This document shows positions 7,669 through 17,121 of a stretch of 64,000 nucleotides of DNA, one piece after another. The notes under the pieces were generated by a model. That model had not been told where the DNA came from, ran no database searches, and was given only the letters and a program-made list of their open reading frames with translations. The position numbers and the translations under genes were made by a program. Every line of letters begins with the position of its first letter. The first letter of the stretch is position 1. This stretch comes from Nocardia gamkensis NBRC 108242 (GTDB lineage Bacteria; Actinomycetota; Actinomycetes; Mycobacteriales; Mycobacteriaceae): assembly GCF_001612985.1 (NCBI RefSeq), contig NZ_BDBM01000029.1, positions 56,279-120,278 on the forward strand. The letters are read 5' to 3'.

Positions 7669-8871
7669 ATGATCGCTGGAACACCGGTGCTCGACCTCGA
7701 CGATGCCGCTTCACTCGAGGCCGCCGACGCAGGCGGCGCCCTTCGCTCGGCCGCCTCGGGCGGCGCCCAGGTGCGCGCCACCGCGGCCGCCGTGGGTGAG
7801 CACGCGCTCGCCCGATTGGCCGATCTGCGGCCACGCAGCGTGGTGCTGGTCTCCGGTTCCGGACGTGCCGCGCGTGCCGCCGGACTGCTCGTGGCCGCAC
7901 TCGGGGACCGCGCGGGCCTGCCGGTCGTGCCCGCCGCCGCCCTCCCGCCGTGGGTGGGACCGCTCGACGTGGTCCTGGTCTCCGGCGACGACGCGGGTGA
8001 TCCCCGCCTGATCGATGCCGTCGACCGGGCGCTGCGCCGCGGCGCCGAGGTGGTCGTCGCCGCGCCGCACGAGGGGCCGCTGCGCGCCGCCGCGGCCGGT
8101 CGCGCCGCCGTTCTGGAACCCAGGGTGCAGGTGCTCGGGCACAACCGCCTGTTGCGCTTCCTGGCCGCCGGAATCGCGGTCCTGCGCGCGGTCGACCCCC
8201 AGCGCACCGGATCCGCCGTGCCCGAACTCGCCGAACTGGCCGACGTGCTGGACGCGGAGGCGCTGCGCGACGGCCCGCACAACGAGGTCTTCCACAACCC
8301 CGCCAAGACGCTGGCGGCCCGCATGCAGCAGCGGGGCATCGTGCTCGCGGGCGATTCGCCCGCCGCCGCCGAACTGGCCGAGCATGGCGCCGAGGTGCTG
8401 CTGCAGACCGCGGGCAAGGTGGCCACCGCGGTGGATCTGGCCGAGGCCGTGTCGGCGCGGACCCGGATCGCAGAGGCGGCGGGCGAACCCGCGCCCGGCT
8501 TCGACCCGATGTTCCACGACGAGGAGCTGGACGGCCCCGCGCCCGTGGAGCGCATCCGGGTGTTCGTGCTCAGCGCCGATCGCGATCGTGCGGCCGCGCG
8601 CCGCCGCGTCGCGATCTTCGGCGGTGGTGGACCGAATCTGGTTGACGCCGACCTGGTGAACGCCGACGTCGATCTGCTGCACACCGAGATGACCGACCCC
8701 GCCGCTCCCGCGCAGGCCCACGCCGAAGAGCCCGCGCAGGCGAACGGCACCGAACTCGAACAGCTCGCGGTGCTCGCGCTGCGACTGGAGATGGCCGCCG
8801 CCTACCTGCGGCTGATCGGCGCGCGTACCGCCGCGACCGACGGCCAGGGGCAGTACGGGGGAAGCTACTAG
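7669..8871 (+). CDS. SIS-domain protein (TobH/Rv3256c-like)
   Basis: A 400-residue protein placed, as in mycobacteria, between manB and manA. The centre (about 45-200) looks like a sugar-isomerase (SIS) fold: VVLVSGSGRAARAA, VVLVSGDDAG, then VVVAAPHEGPLRAAA. The C-terminal part resembles phosphoglucose/phosphomannose isomerase-type proteins and contains GPHNEVFHNPAK. Enzymatic activity is unproven; an isomerase or regulatory role in mannose-phosphate supply is inferred from context. The ATG at 7669 follows GGGGAGGTGG at eight bases. Its TAG stop shares one base with the GTG of manA, so the two are coupled. Confidence 0.82.
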   Translation: MIAGTPVLDLDDAASLEAADAGGALRSAASGGAQVRATAAAVGEHALARLADLRPRSVVLVSGSGRAARAAGLLVAALGDRAGLPVVPAAALPPWVGPLDVVLVSGDDAGDPRLIDAVDRALRRGAEVVVAAPHEGPLRAAAAGRAAVLEPRVQVLGHNRLLRFLAAGIAVLRAVDPQRTGSAVPELAELADVLDAEALRDGPHNEVFHNPAKTLAARMQQRGIVLAGDSPAAAELAEHGAEVLLQTAGKVATAVDLAEAVSARTRIAEAAGEPAPGFDPMFHDEELDGPAPVERIRVFVLSADRDRAAARRRVAIFGGGGPNLVDADLVNADVDLLHTEMTDPAAPAQAHAEEPAQANGTELEQLAVLALRLEMAAAYLRLIGARTAATDGQGQYGGSY

Positions 8872-10091
8872 TGCACGAACTCGTTGGTGCGCTGCGCTCG
8901 TATGCCTGGGGCTCGCGCACCGCGCTCGCTCAGCTGTGCGGCAGGCCGGTGCCGTCGGCGCATCCGGAAGCGGAATTGTGGTTCGGCGCCCACCCGGCCG
9001 ACCCGGCGTACGTGAAGGTCGGGGACAGCCCCACCTCGCTGCTGGAACTGATCGCCGCCGACCCGGACCGGGAGCTGGGCTCGGCCGCAACCAGGTTCGG
9101 CGAGAAGCTGCCGTTCCTGCTCAAGGTCTTGGCCGCGGAGGAGCCGCTGTCGCTGCAGGCGCACCCGAGTACCGAGCAGGCGCGGGCCGGCTTCGACCGG
9201 GAGAATCGGGCGAAGGTGCCGCTGGATTCACCCCTGCGCAACTACCGCGACGACAATCACAAGCCGGAGCTGGTAGTCGCGCTGGAGCGGTTCGAGGCGC
9301 TGGCCGGTTTCCGCGAACCGCACCGCACCGTCGCATTGTTGCGCGCGCTGGCGGTGGACGGGTTGCGCTCCTACTGCGAACTCCTCGCCGCGCAGCCGGA
9401 TTCCGCGGGCCTGCGCACCCTGTTCACCACCTGGATCACGCTCCCGCAGCACGTGCTCGCCACGCTGCTGCCCGAAGTGCTGGACGGCTGCGTGCGATAC
9501 CTGTCCGGCAAGGGCACGCGCGAGTTCACGGCCGAGGCGCGCACGACGCTCGAACTGGCCGAGGCCTACCCCGGCGACGCCGGTGTGCTTGCGGCGCTGC
9601 TGCTGAACCGGGTGACGCTGGAGCCGGGCCAGGGCTTGTTCCTCGCGGCCGGGAATCTGCACGCCTACCTGCGCGGGGTGGGGGTGGAGATCATGGCCAA
9701 CTCCGACAACGTGCTGCGCGGCGGCCTCACCCCCAAGCACGTCGACGTGCCGGAACTGTTGCGGGTGCTGGATTTCGAGCCGATCGGCCTGCCGGTGGTG
9801 CTGCCCGAGCCGGCCGGTGACGGATCGGTGCGCTACCGGACGCCCGCCCCCGAGTTCGCGCTGCGCCGCTTCGACCTGGTCGCCGGGTCCGCGCGGGTGC
9901 CGCTGACCGCGGCGGGGCCGGGCATCGTGCTGTGCACGGCGGGAACCGTGCGCCTGTTCCGCGACGGCTCGTCGCTGGAACTCACGCGCGGCGGCGCGGC
10001 GTGGATCTCCGCCGCCGACACCGATATCCGCGCGCAGGCGGTGGACGGTCGCGTCCAGCTGTTCTGCGCGTGCGTCGGTGCGGCCGGCTGA
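8871..10091 (+). CDS. manA: Mannose-6-phosphate isomerase, class I (ManA)
   Basis: Converts fructose-6-phosphate to mannose-6-phosphate, feeding ManB and then the guanylyltransferase encoded at 22809. The 406-residue protein has the zinc-site residues of type I isomerases: QAHPS, NHKPELVVAL and the AGNLHAYL histidine. It also has the signature SDNVLRGGLTPKHVD. The GTG start at 8871 overlaps the preceding stop by one base. It is the last gene of the manB block; the CDF transporter that follows has its own ribosome binding site and a TAGTCT -10-like element at 10122. Confidence 0.95.
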   Translation: MHELVGALRSYAWGSRTALAQLCGRPVPSAHPEAELWFGAHPADPAYVKVGDSPTSLLELIAADPDRELGSAATRFGEKLPFLLKVLAAEEPLSLQAHPSTEQARAGFDRENRAKVPLDSPLRNYRDDNHKPELVVALERFEALAGFREPHRTVALLRALAVDGLRSYCELLAAQPDSAGLRTLFTTWITLPQHVLATLLPEVLDGCVRYLSGKGTREFTAEARTTLELAEAYPGDAGVLAALLLNRVTLEPGQGLFLAAGNLHAYLRGVGVEIMANSDNVLRGGLTPKHVDVPELLRVLDFEPIGLPVVLPEPAGDGSVRYRTPAPEFALRRFDLVAGSARVPLTAAGPGIVLCTAGTVRLFRDGSSLELTRGGAAWISAADTDIRAQAVDGRVQLFCACVGAAG

Positions 10092-10165
10092 CCGATCCGG
10101 AACGCCTATCCCCAGGTGCCCTAGTCTGTTCGCGGGTATCTCGAAAACAGAGAGGACATGCTTCC

Positions 10166-11092
10166 ATGTCGGCTGGCGGTGGCAAGAAGGCGATCATCGC
10201 GGCGTTGTCCGCGAACGCGGGGATCGCCGCGGCGAAGTTCGTCGGTGCGGCGATCACGGGTTCGGGGTCGATGCTCGCCGAGGCCGTGCACTCCGTGGCC
10301 GACACGGGCAACCAGGGACTGCTGCTGCTGGGGCAGCAGCGCGCCGCGAAGGAAGCCGACGAGCTGCACCCGTTCGGGTACGCGCGCAACCGCTACTTCT
10401 ATTCGTTCATCGTGGCGCTCGTGCTGTTCACCCTCGGCTCCGGTTACGCCGTCTACGAGGGCATCCACAAGATCCAGCACCCCGAGGAGCTGAGTTCGCC
10501 GATCGTGGCGGTCGTCATCCTGGTGCTCGCGATCGCGTTGGAGTCCTACAGCTTCACCACGGCGGTGCGCGAGTCCGCGCCGCTCAAAGGCAACGCGAGC
10601 TGGTGGCGGTTCATCCGCAATTCGCGCAGTCCGGAGCTTCCGGTGGTGCTGCTGGAGGACACCGGCGCGCTGATCGGTCTGGTCTTCGCGTTCGCGGGCG
10701 TCGGCCTGACCATGCTCACCGACGACCCGGTCTGGGACGGCATCGGCACCCTGGCCATCGGCAGCCTGCTCGGCGTCATCGCGGTGGTACTCATCGTGGA
10801 GATGCAGAGCTTGCTGATCGGTGAGGGCGCGACGCCGGAGGAGAACCGGCGGATCCGGACGAGCCTGGTCGACGAGACCCGCATCGATCGAGTGATCCAC
10901 CTCAAGACGCAGTATCTCGGCCCGGACGAATTGCTCGTGGCCGCGAAGATCGGCGTGGTGCCCGGTCTCGACCTCGCCGCGATCGCCGACGCCATCGATG
11001 ACGCCGAGTCCCGCGTCCGCGCGGCGGTCCCCGCGGCGCGCGTCATCTACCTCGAACCCGATCTCTACCGCACCGAACTCGCCAAGGGATAA
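10166..11092 (+). CDS. Cation diffusion facilitator (ZnT9-like) transporter
   Basis: A 308-residue membrane protein with about six hydrophobic segments, predicted to export divalent metal ions such as zinc by proton antiport. TM2 carries HSVADTGNQ, which supplies the HxxxD metal site of the CDF family. The second half-site in TM5 reads LLEDTGALIG, an ED pair rather than the usual HxxxD, resembling the ZnT9 branch, so metal specificity is uncertain. The C-terminal cytosolic domain (about 225-308) is present. The ATG at 10166 follows AGAGGA at about nine bases. It converges on the FAD oxidoreductase gene with a hairpin between them. Confidence 0.88.
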   Translation: MSAGGGKKAIIAALSANAGIAAAKFVGAAITGSGSMLAEAVHSVADTGNQGLLLLGQQRAAKEADELHPFGYARNRYFYSFIVALVLFTLGSGYAVYEGIHKIQHPEELSSPIVAVVILVLAIALESYSFTTAVRESAPLKGNASWWRFIRNSRSPELPVVLLEDTGALIGLVFAFAGVGLTMLTDDPVWDGIGTLAIGSLLGVIAVVLIVEMQSLLIGEGATPEENRRIRTSLVDETRIDRVIHLKTQYLGPDELLVAAKIGVVPGLDLAAIADAIDDAESRVRAAVPAARVIYLEPDLYRTELAKG

Positions 11093-11115
11093 GTCCGCCT
11101 AGAGCGGAGACGGTT

Positions 11116-11144
11116 CCTCGCACGGCGCTCGAGTCCGTGCGAGG
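11116..11144. terminator. Bidirectional hairpin between convergent genes
   Basis: CCTCGCACGG (11116-11125) pairs perfectly with CCGTGCGAGG (11135-11144) around a nine-base loop. It lies between the ends of the CDF transporter (+) and the FAD oxidoreductase (-). Confidence 0.7.
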
Positions 11145-11154
11145 ACCGGGCCGT

Positions 11155-12624
11155 TCAGCGGTGCTGGAAAGCGGGGGTGCGTAAGAGGTCGAGCGGATCG
11201 GTGCGGATGGTGAAGCGTTCGCGCAGGGCGTGGCGAGCGGCGTGCAGCCCGCTCATGCCGTGCACCCCCGGACCGGGTGGCGTGGCGGACGAGCACAGAT
11301 AGACACCGGGGATCGGTGTGGCATAGGGATTCCAGCGCGGGGCGGGGCGGAACGCGAACTGACGCAACGTCATCGCGCCCGCGGAGATGTCGCCGCCGAT
11401 GTAGTTGGCGTTGTGCGAGGGCATTTCCGCGGCGGTGATCACGTTCCTGGCGACGATCAGATCGCGGAAGCCCGGCGCGAACCGCTCGACCTGAGCGATC
11501 ACGTCCTCGCTGACATCGCGGGTGGAGCCGTTGGGCACGTGGGCATAGGTGTAGAAGGTGTGGCCGCCGGCGGGCGCGCGAGTGGAATCGACCACACCGG
11601 GCTGGATGGACAGCACATAGGGCCGTTCGGCGTGCCGTCCCATGGCCACGGCGTGCTCGGCGGCCATGGCCTCGGCGCGGGTGCCGATGACGTGTACCGT
11701 TCCGGCCGGCGCGCAACCCTCGGCCTGCCACGGCACCGGCCCGGAGAGCGCGAAGTCGATCTTGCACGCCGCGCCGCCGTACCGGAAACGCCGCAACCGC
11801 TTCGCATACCGCGCGGGCAACCGGTGCTCGGCGATCCGCAGCAGTTCGGCAGGGGCGAGATCGAGCAGAACCGCGCGGGCATCGGCGAACTCGTCGATCG
11901 AGTCGACCCGGTGCCCGGTGTGCACCCGGCCGCCGAGACGTTCGAGTTCGGCGATGAGCGCGTCCGGAATGGCCTGACTGCCGCCGCGCGGTATCACCCA
12001 GCCTCCGACATGCGCCAGCGTGCCGAGCAGCAGTGCGGCGCCCGCGGCCGTGATAGCGCGCGGCGGGATGATCGCGTGGGTGGCGATACCGGTCAGCAGG
12101 GCGGGTGCGACCTGCTCGCGGAACCTGATGTCCCACAGCGGCGAGCCCTGCTCCACGGTGCGCAGGCCGAAACGGATCGCGGTGGCGAGCCCGGGGGGGA
12201 CGCGGCGCAGATCCGACATCGCGATGTCGACCACGTCGGGCCAGTGCCGCACCAGCGGCGCGAACAGTTTGCGCCAGGTCGGGCCGTCGGGGCCGAGAGC
12301 CTCGACCGTCCGTTCCAGGTCCCGCCAGGCCAGCCCCGCCACGCCCCCGTCGAGCGGATGGGCGTAGGAGACCTCCGGCGCGAGCAGCTCGACGCCGTGC
12401 GCGGGCAGATCGAACGCCCGGAAGAACGGGGAGGCCGCCGCCATCGGATGCGCGCCGGCACAGACGTCGTGCCGGTAGCCGGGAAGGGTCAGTTCCGCTG
12501 TGCGGGACCCACCCCCGGCCGTATCCTCGGCCTCGTAAACCTCCACGGCGAGCCCCGCCCGGGCCAGGATCACCGCGGCGGCGAGCCCGTTCGGTCCGGA
12601 ACCGACCACCACCACATCAGCCAT
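11155..12624 (-). CDS. Phytoene-desaturase-like FAD-dependent oxidoreductase
   Basis: A 489-residue flavoprotein of the NAD(P)/FAD amino-oxidase and carotenoid-desaturase superfamily. The N-terminal dinucleotide-binding motif reads VVVVGSGPNGLAAAVILARAG, followed by the acidic ribose-binding position in VYEAEDTAGGG. The C-terminal FAD segment is PIPGVYLCSSATPPGPGVHG. The substrate cannot be deduced: there are no neighbouring carotenoid genes, and Nocardia carries many paralogues. It appears leaderless, with TAGCGT ending six bases before the ATG. Confidence 0.88.
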   Translation of the reverse strand: MADVVVVGSGPNGLAAAVILARAGLAVEVYEAEDTAGGGSRTAELTLPGYRHDVCAGAHPMAAASPFFRAFDLPAHGVELLAPEVSYAHPLDGGVAGLAWRDLERTVEALGPDGPTWRKLFAPLVRHWPDVVDIAMSDLRRVPPGLATAIRFGLRTVEQGSPLWDIRFREQVAPALLTGIATHAIIPPRAITAAGAALLLGTLAHVGGWVIPRGGSQAIPDALIAELERLGGRVHTGHRVDSIDEFADARAVLLDLAPAELLRIAEHRLPARYAKRLRRFRYGGAACKIDFALSGPVPWQAEGCAPAGTVHVIGTRAEAMAAEHAVAMGRHAERPYVLSIQPGVVDSTRAPAGGHTFYTYAHVPNGSTRDVSEDVIAQVERFAPGFRDLIVARNVITAAEMPSHNANYIGGDISAGAMTLRQFAFRPAPRWNPYATPIPGVYLCSSATPPGPGVHGMSGLHAARHALRERFTIRTDPLDLLRTPAFQHR

Positions 12625-12630
12625 ACCCCC

Positions 12631-12636
12631 ACGCTA
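12631..12636 (-). promoter_or_regulatory. -10 element of a leaderless promoter (FAD oxidoreductase)
   Basis: TAGCGT on the minus strand lies six bases upstream of the ATG at 12624, with no ribosome binding site. Confidence 0.5.
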
Positions 12637-12785
12637 CCGGCCGGCCGGCCTTCGACGTGCTCGCCGACACCACCCCCCTTCGCGACCGGCACGCCGACCC
12701 AGCAGCGGTCCGGGCATCGGGTCCCGACTCCGGACAGGGGCTCCCGTACGTGCGTGACCGGTCACCGTGCACGCGCCACCCGCCG

Positions 12786-13140
12786 CTAGCGCGCACCGAC
12801 CGCGGCGAGCCACTCCGCCACCAGGAGTTCACATCGCCGGCTTCGCAGCTCCGGTCGAAGACGACCTCCGCGTTCGAGGGTGGCCAGGCCGTGCAGGGTG
12901 CTCCAGGCGACCTCGGTGCGGGCGCCGAGGTCGGGTTCGCCGACCAAGGGACGGAACACGGCTTCCAGATCACCGAACGCTTCGCGCAGCGGCAGGGGCG
13001 CTTCCGGTCCGAAGGTGAGATCGGTGTTCATCAGCAACACCGCCTCGTAGAGCGCCGGGTTGACCGCGGCGAAGTCGAGGTACGCCCGCGACACCGCGCG
13101 CAGTCGGCCGGCATCGTCGGAGTCCTCGGGTCGCGCCCGT
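12786..13140 (-). pseudogene. TetR-family regulator remnant (C-terminal domain only)
   Basis: The open frame encodes only a TetR C-terminal ligand-binding domain of the WHG type, recognisable from SRAYLDFAAVNPALYEAV, TDLTFGPEAPLPLREAFG and the final EWLAAVGAR. The N-terminal helix-turn-helix is absent: upstream of about residue LRAVSRAY the frame becomes arginine-rich non-homologous sequence that runs into an opposite-strand gene fragment. It cannot bind DNA as encoded. The upper boundary is approximate and is placed where homology to the DUF4287 fragment begins on the other strand. Confidence 0.7.
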
Positions 13141-13240
13141 CGCACTCGTCGAATGGCTGAAGAACGAGCACGGATTCGGGCACGGCCACGCCACCGCGCT
13201 GACCCAGCACCACCTGAATCCGGAGAAATGGGCGGCCTAA
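13139..13240 (+). pseudogene. DUF4287 protein remnant (C-terminal fragment)
   Basis: In the plus strand the frame reads VALVEWLKNEHGFGHGHATA and continues about 13 residues to a TAA at 13238-13240. This is the characteristic end of DUF4287 proteins (VxWLKxxxGxGHGHAxAL). No start codon or N-terminal half exists; upstream sequence belongs to the antisense TetR remnant. Both genes would have been divergent, and both lost their 5' halves at the same junction near 13140, which points to one deletion. Confidence 0.6.
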
Positions 13241-13250
13241 CCCCGGACGC

Positions 13251-13292
13251 GACGAAGGGCCCGCGGATCCGTGAATCCGCGGGCCCTTCGTC
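13251..13292. terminator. Long perfect hairpin
   Basis: An 18-base-pair perfect stem (13251-13268 with 13275-13292) with a CCGTGA loop starts ten bases after the DUF4287 fragment. It lies 70 bases past the dctA stop and can serve both directions. It probably outlived the gene it once terminated. Confidence 0.75.
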
Positions 13293-13361
13293 ATTCACCC
13301 CGCGGCCGGGCGGCTGCCACGCCTCAGCCCGGCGCTACGGATGACCTCTCCCCCACCGCCG

Positions 13362-14726
13362 TCAAGCCTTGACCAGATCCACGGCCTCGGCCTCTTGCGT
13401 GCGGGTGGCCTCCGGCGTCCCGTGGCCGTCGTCGACCATGGTCCGCTCGTCGAAAGGCACCTTGCGATCGAGCACCTCGCGCACCCGGTCGACGTCGACG
13501 GTCTTGGTCCAGGTGCCGATCAGCACCGTGGCCACCGCGTTGCCGGAGAAGTTGGTCAGCGCCCGTGCCTCGGACATGAAGCGGTCGATGCCGACGATCA
13601 AGCCGACGCCGTCGAGGAGGTCGGGCCGATGGCTCTGCAATCCGCCTGCCAGCGTGGCCAGCCCCGCGCCGGTGACACCCGCCGCGCCCTTGGACGCGAC
13701 GATCATGAACAGCAGCAGCCCGACTTGCTCGCCGATGGACAGCGGCTTGCCCATGGCCTCGGCGATGAACAGCGACGCCATGGTCAGGTAGATGGCGGTA
13801 CCGTCCAGATTGAACGAATAGCCGGTCGGCACGACGACGCCCACGGTGGTGCGCTCCACGCCCATGTGGTCCATCTTCGCGATCAGCCGCGGCAGCGCCG
13901 ATTCCGACGACGACGTCGCGAGGATCAGCAGGTACTCCCGCGCGAGGTAGCGGACCAGCTTGAAGATCGACACCCGCGAGACGCTCCACAGCAGCACTCC
14001 GAGCACACCGAAGACGAACACCAGGCAGGTGAGGTAGAAGGCGGCCATCAGCGTGCCCAGCTTCACCACGGCGTCCAGGCCGGTCTTGCCGACCACGTTG
14101 GCGATCGCGCCGAACGCACCGATCGGCGCCAGCCACAGGATCATCACCAGGATCCGGAACACGAGTTTCTGCAGCAGCGCCACGCCGCGCAGGATCGGCT
14201 CGCCCGTCGTGCCCATGGCCTGCACCGCGAAACCGACCAGCAGCGCGACGAACAGCGCCTGCAGGACATTGCCCGTGGTGAGCGACGACAACAGAGTGGA
14301 AGGGACGATGTTCTGGATGAATTCCCAGGTGCCGCCCGCGCTGTGCGCGGTGTTGGCCAGGTCGTGACCGGCCTTGGTCGACTTGGCGATATTCAGTCCC
14401 GCGCCGGGTTGCAGCAGATTGCCGACGACGAGCCCGATCCCGAGTGCGATGGTCGACATGACCAGGAAGTAGCCGATGGCCAGGCCGCCGACCTTGCCGA
14501 CGGTGGCCGCCGCGCGCACCGAGCCGATCCCGAGCACGATGGTGCAGAAGATGACCGGAGCGATCATCATCTTGATGAGGTTGACGAAGATGGTCCCCAG
14601 CGGGGCGAACGACTGCGCGGTGCCGGGCGCCTGCCAGCCGACGAGGACGCCCGCCACCACCGCCACGATGACGGCCAGATACAGCCAATGGGTGCGGTCG
14701 CGCCGCGTTCGAGTCGAGTCGCTCAT
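13362..14726 (-). CDS. dctA: C4-dicarboxylate/proton symporter DctA
   Basis: A 454-residue member of the dicarboxylate/amino acid:cation symporter family (GltPh fold) that imports succinate, fumarate and malate. Family motifs include the serine-rich re-entrant loop segment SSSESALPRL, the PTGYSFNLDGTAIY motif of TM7 and SKGAAGVTGAG in the second hairpin. Around eight hydrophobic segments span the protein, and the C terminus is acidic. The ATG at 14726 gives the family's normal N terminus. It is divergent from a CitA/DcuS-like sensor kinase and its regulator, which very likely control it. Confidence 0.93.
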   Translation of the reverse strand: MSDSTRTRRDRTHWLYLAVIVAVVAGVLVGWQAPGTAQSFAPLGTIFVNLIKMMIAPVIFCTIVLGIGSVRAAATVGKVGGLAIGYFLVMSTIALGIGLVVGNLLQPGAGLNIAKSTKAGHDLANTAHSAGGTWEFIQNIVPSTLLSSLTTGNVLQALFVALLVGFAVQAMGTTGEPILRGVALLQKLVFRILVMILWLAPIGAFGAIANVVGKTGLDAVVKLGTLMAAFYLTCLVFVFGVLGVLLWSVSRVSIFKLVRYLAREYLLILATSSSESALPRLIAKMDHMGVERTTVGVVVPTGYSFNLDGTAIYLTMASLFIAEAMGKPLSIGEQVGLLLFMIVASKGAAGVTGAGLATLAGGLQSHRPDLLDGVGLIVGIDRFMSEARALTNFSGNAVATVLIGTWTKTVDVDRVREVLDRKVPFDERTMVDDGHGTPEATRTQEAEAVDLVKA

Positions 14727-14848
14727 AGCGAGGATTTCCCTTCGAAAGGTACCGACGCGAACTGACTCACGCCTTCCAGGCAGAATGATGGTCGGCCGGG
14801 TGATCCCGGTCACTGTTTGGTGCATTACGTTCAGCGGAGGCAGAGCTT

Positions 14849-16420
14849 GTGAGACGCGGTCGGCTCTCCCTCGCCGGGCAGGCGTTCGTCTTCCAGTTGG
14901 TCGTACTCGCGGTGATGATCGCGATCGGTGTGGTGCTCGCGGTCCTGGACGCCAGGCACGACAGCGACGTCACCACCACCAGGGAGGTCACCGACGTCGC
15001 GGTGAGCGTGGCCGACGCGCCCTCCACCATCGAGGCGCTGCGCGGCGCGGATCCGACGGCGCGATTGCAGCCGGTGACCGAGGAGATCCGGCACGAGACC
15101 GGCATGGACTTCATCGTGGTCATGGCGCCGGACCGCACGCGCTATACGCACACCAATCCGGCCATGATCGGGCTGCCGTTCAGCGGCACCATCGATCGCG
15201 CGCTGGCCGGGGAGACCTTCACCGAGACCTTCACCGGCACACTGGGCCCCTCCATCCGGGCGGTGACTCCGGTGCACGACAACGGGCGGATCGTCGCCTT
15301 GGTCTCCGCGGGCGTGACGCGGGCGAAGATCGGCGACCAGGTAGCCACCCAGCTCCCGGTGATCCTCGGCGTCGCCGGCGCGGGTCTGTTGCTGGCCGCG
15401 GGCGGATCGTTCCTGCTCAGCCGCAGGTTACGGCGCCAGACCCACGGCTTGGCGCCCGACGAACTGCGCGCGATGTACGAACACCACGACGCGGTCCTGC
15501 ACTCGGTGCACGAGGGCCTGGTGGTGTTCGGGCCCTCCGGCGAGGACGCCGAGGTGGTCAACGACGAGGCGCGCCGCCTGCTCGACCTGCCCCCGGGCGA
15601 CGTCCGGCGCAGCGATCTCCCGCTGTCGTTGCAGCGGATGAGCTGGGGCACCGTCCGTGACGAGATGCACGTGACAACCGACCGGATCCTGCTGGTCAAC
15701 CAGGACACCGTGGAGTGGGATGGCCGGGCGATCGGCACCGTGATGACCATCCGCGACCACACCGAATTGCAGTCGGTGATGGGCGAACTCGATTCCGTGC
15801 GCGGCTTCGCGGCATCGTTGCAGGCGCAGGCGCACGAATCCGCCAACCGTTTGCACACCGTGGTCACCATGGTCGAGCTCGGCCGCCACCGGGAGGCGGT
15901 CGAGTTCGCCACCGCGGAACTCGAACTGTCCCAGTCGTTGATCGACCGGCTGTTCGCCGCGGTGGGCGCGCCCGCCCTGGCCGCGCTGCTACTCGGCAAG
16001 GTGAATCAGGCCGCCGAACGCGGCATCGAGCTGACGATCACCGACGACACCGCGCTCGACTCGGTGGACCCGCTGTCCCAGCACGAGACCGTCACGCTCG
16101 TGGGCAATCTCGTCGACAACGCCATCGATGCCGCGGCGGACAGTACGTCCGGCTGGGTGGAGGTCACCTTGCGACACCAGCGCGCGGACGCCACGGACGA
16201 GTCCCTGCTCTACATCCGGGTGGCCGACAGCGGCCCCGGCATGTCGGAGGAGATGTTCGCGCGCGCGTCCCAGCGGGGCTATTCGACCAAGACCGACCAC
16301 CACGGGCTGGGACTCGCGCTGGTCCACCGGCTGGTGGCCCGCCACGGGGGAAGCATCCGCACGCAACGGGACCCCGAAAGCGCGGTGACCGTGACGATTC
16401 CACGGAAGGAAGCACGATGA
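14849..16420 (+). CDS. CitA/DcuS-type sensor histidine kinase
   Basis: A 523-residue membrane sensor. TM1 (about 10-33) and TM2 (about 172-192) enclose an extracytoplasmic PAS-like domain of about 140 residues that in this family binds a C4-dicarboxylate or citrate. A cytoplasmic PAS (about 215-320) follows. The phosphoacceptor helix reads QAHESANRLHTV, the CitA/DcuS variant, and the ATPase domain has NLVDNAID, VADSGPGMS and GLGLALV. The GTG at 14849 follows GGAGG at eight bases. It overlaps the regulator gene by ATGA. Divergence from dctA argues for dicarboxylate sensing. Confidence 0.93.
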   Translation: MRRGRLSLAGQAFVFQLVVLAVMIAIGVVLAVLDARHDSDVTTTREVTDVAVSVADAPSTIEALRGADPTARLQPVTEEIRHETGMDFIVVMAPDRTRYTHTNPAMIGLPFSGTIDRALAGETFTETFTGTLGPSIRAVTPVHDNGRIVALVSAGVTRAKIGDQVATQLPVILGVAGAGLLLAAGGSFLLSRRLRRQTHGLAPDELRAMYEHHDAVLHSVHEGLVVFGPSGEDAEVVNDEARRLLDLPPGDVRRSDLPLSLQRMSWGTVRDEMHVTTDRILLVNQDTVEWDGRAIGTVMTIRDHTELQSVMGELDSVRGFAASLQAQAHESANRLHTVVTMVELGRHREAVEFATAELELSQSLIDRLFAAVGAPALAALLLGKVNQAAERGIELTITDDTALDSVDPLSQHETVTLVGNLVDNAIDAAADSTSGWVEVTLRHQRADATDESLLYIRVADSGPGMSEEMFARASQRGYSTKTDHHGLGLALVHRLVARHGGSIRTQRDPESAVTVTIPRKEAR

Positions 16421-17121
16421 TTCGTGTGCTGATCGTCGAGGACGAGCCGCTGATCGCCGAGGCGCACCGCGCCTATGTGGAGCGCATCGCCGGATTCACG
16501 CCCGTCGGCGTCGTCCATACCGGGCGCGAGGCGATGCGCGCGGCGGCCGACGCCGCGGCCGAGGGCACGCCGATCGACCTGGTGCTGATGGACATCGGCC
16601 TGCCGGACGCGAGCGGCCTCGACGTGGCCGCCGCGCTGACCGGCCTGGCGCCGCGCCCGGACGTCATCGCCATCACCTCCGCCCGCGACCTGGCCATGGT
16701 GCGCACCGCCGTATCGCACGGGGTCGTGCTGTATCTGCTGAAGCCGTTCACCTTCGCCGCGTTCCGCGACAAGCTCGAGCGGTATCGGGAGTTCCGCACG
16801 GCACTTCCGGCCGGTGAGAGCGCCATCTCCCAGCACGACATCGATCGGGCGCTGAGCGCGCTGCGCACCCCCGACCAGCGCGCGGCCACCCCCAAGGGCG
16901 TCGCGCCGCAGACCCTCGACGAGATCTCCCGCACCGTGCGTGCGGCCGAAGCCGAGGGCGTGACGGCCGCGGACACCGCGACCTCGATCGGCGTCTCGCG
17001 CATCACCGCATGGCGCTACCTGGAGAAATTGGCCGACGACGGACTGGTCGTGCGCCGCTCGGACTACGGAAGGGCCGGACGCCCGAAGACCCGCTACGTA
17101 TGGAAGACCACGACCGGCTGA
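16417..17121 (+). CDS. CitB/DcuR-type response regulator
   Basis: A 234-residue partner of the preceding kinase. The receiver domain has the acidic pair in VEDEPLIAE, the phospho-accepting aspartate in LVLMDIGLPD, threonine in AITSAR and lysine in LLKPF. A linker leads to a C-terminal helix-turn-helix (TAADTATSIGVSRITAWRYL) of the CitB kind. The ATG is embedded in ATGA with the kinase stop and preceded by GGAAGGAAG. The gene ends directly against the stop of the antisense P450 gene, the two stops forming TGATCA, so no intergenic base separates them. The likely target is the dctA promoter. Confidence 0.93.
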   Translation: MIRVLIVEDEPLIAEAHRAYVERIAGFTPVGVVHTGREAMRAAADAAAEGTPIDLVLMDIGLPDASGLDVAAALTGLAPRPDVIAITSARDLAMVRTAVSHGVVLYLLKPFTFAAFRDKLERYREFRTALPAGESAISQHDIDRALSALRTPDQRAATPKGVAPQTLDEISRTVRAAEAEGVTAADTATSIGVSRITAWRYLEKLADDGLVVRRSDYGRAGRPKTRYVWKTTTG

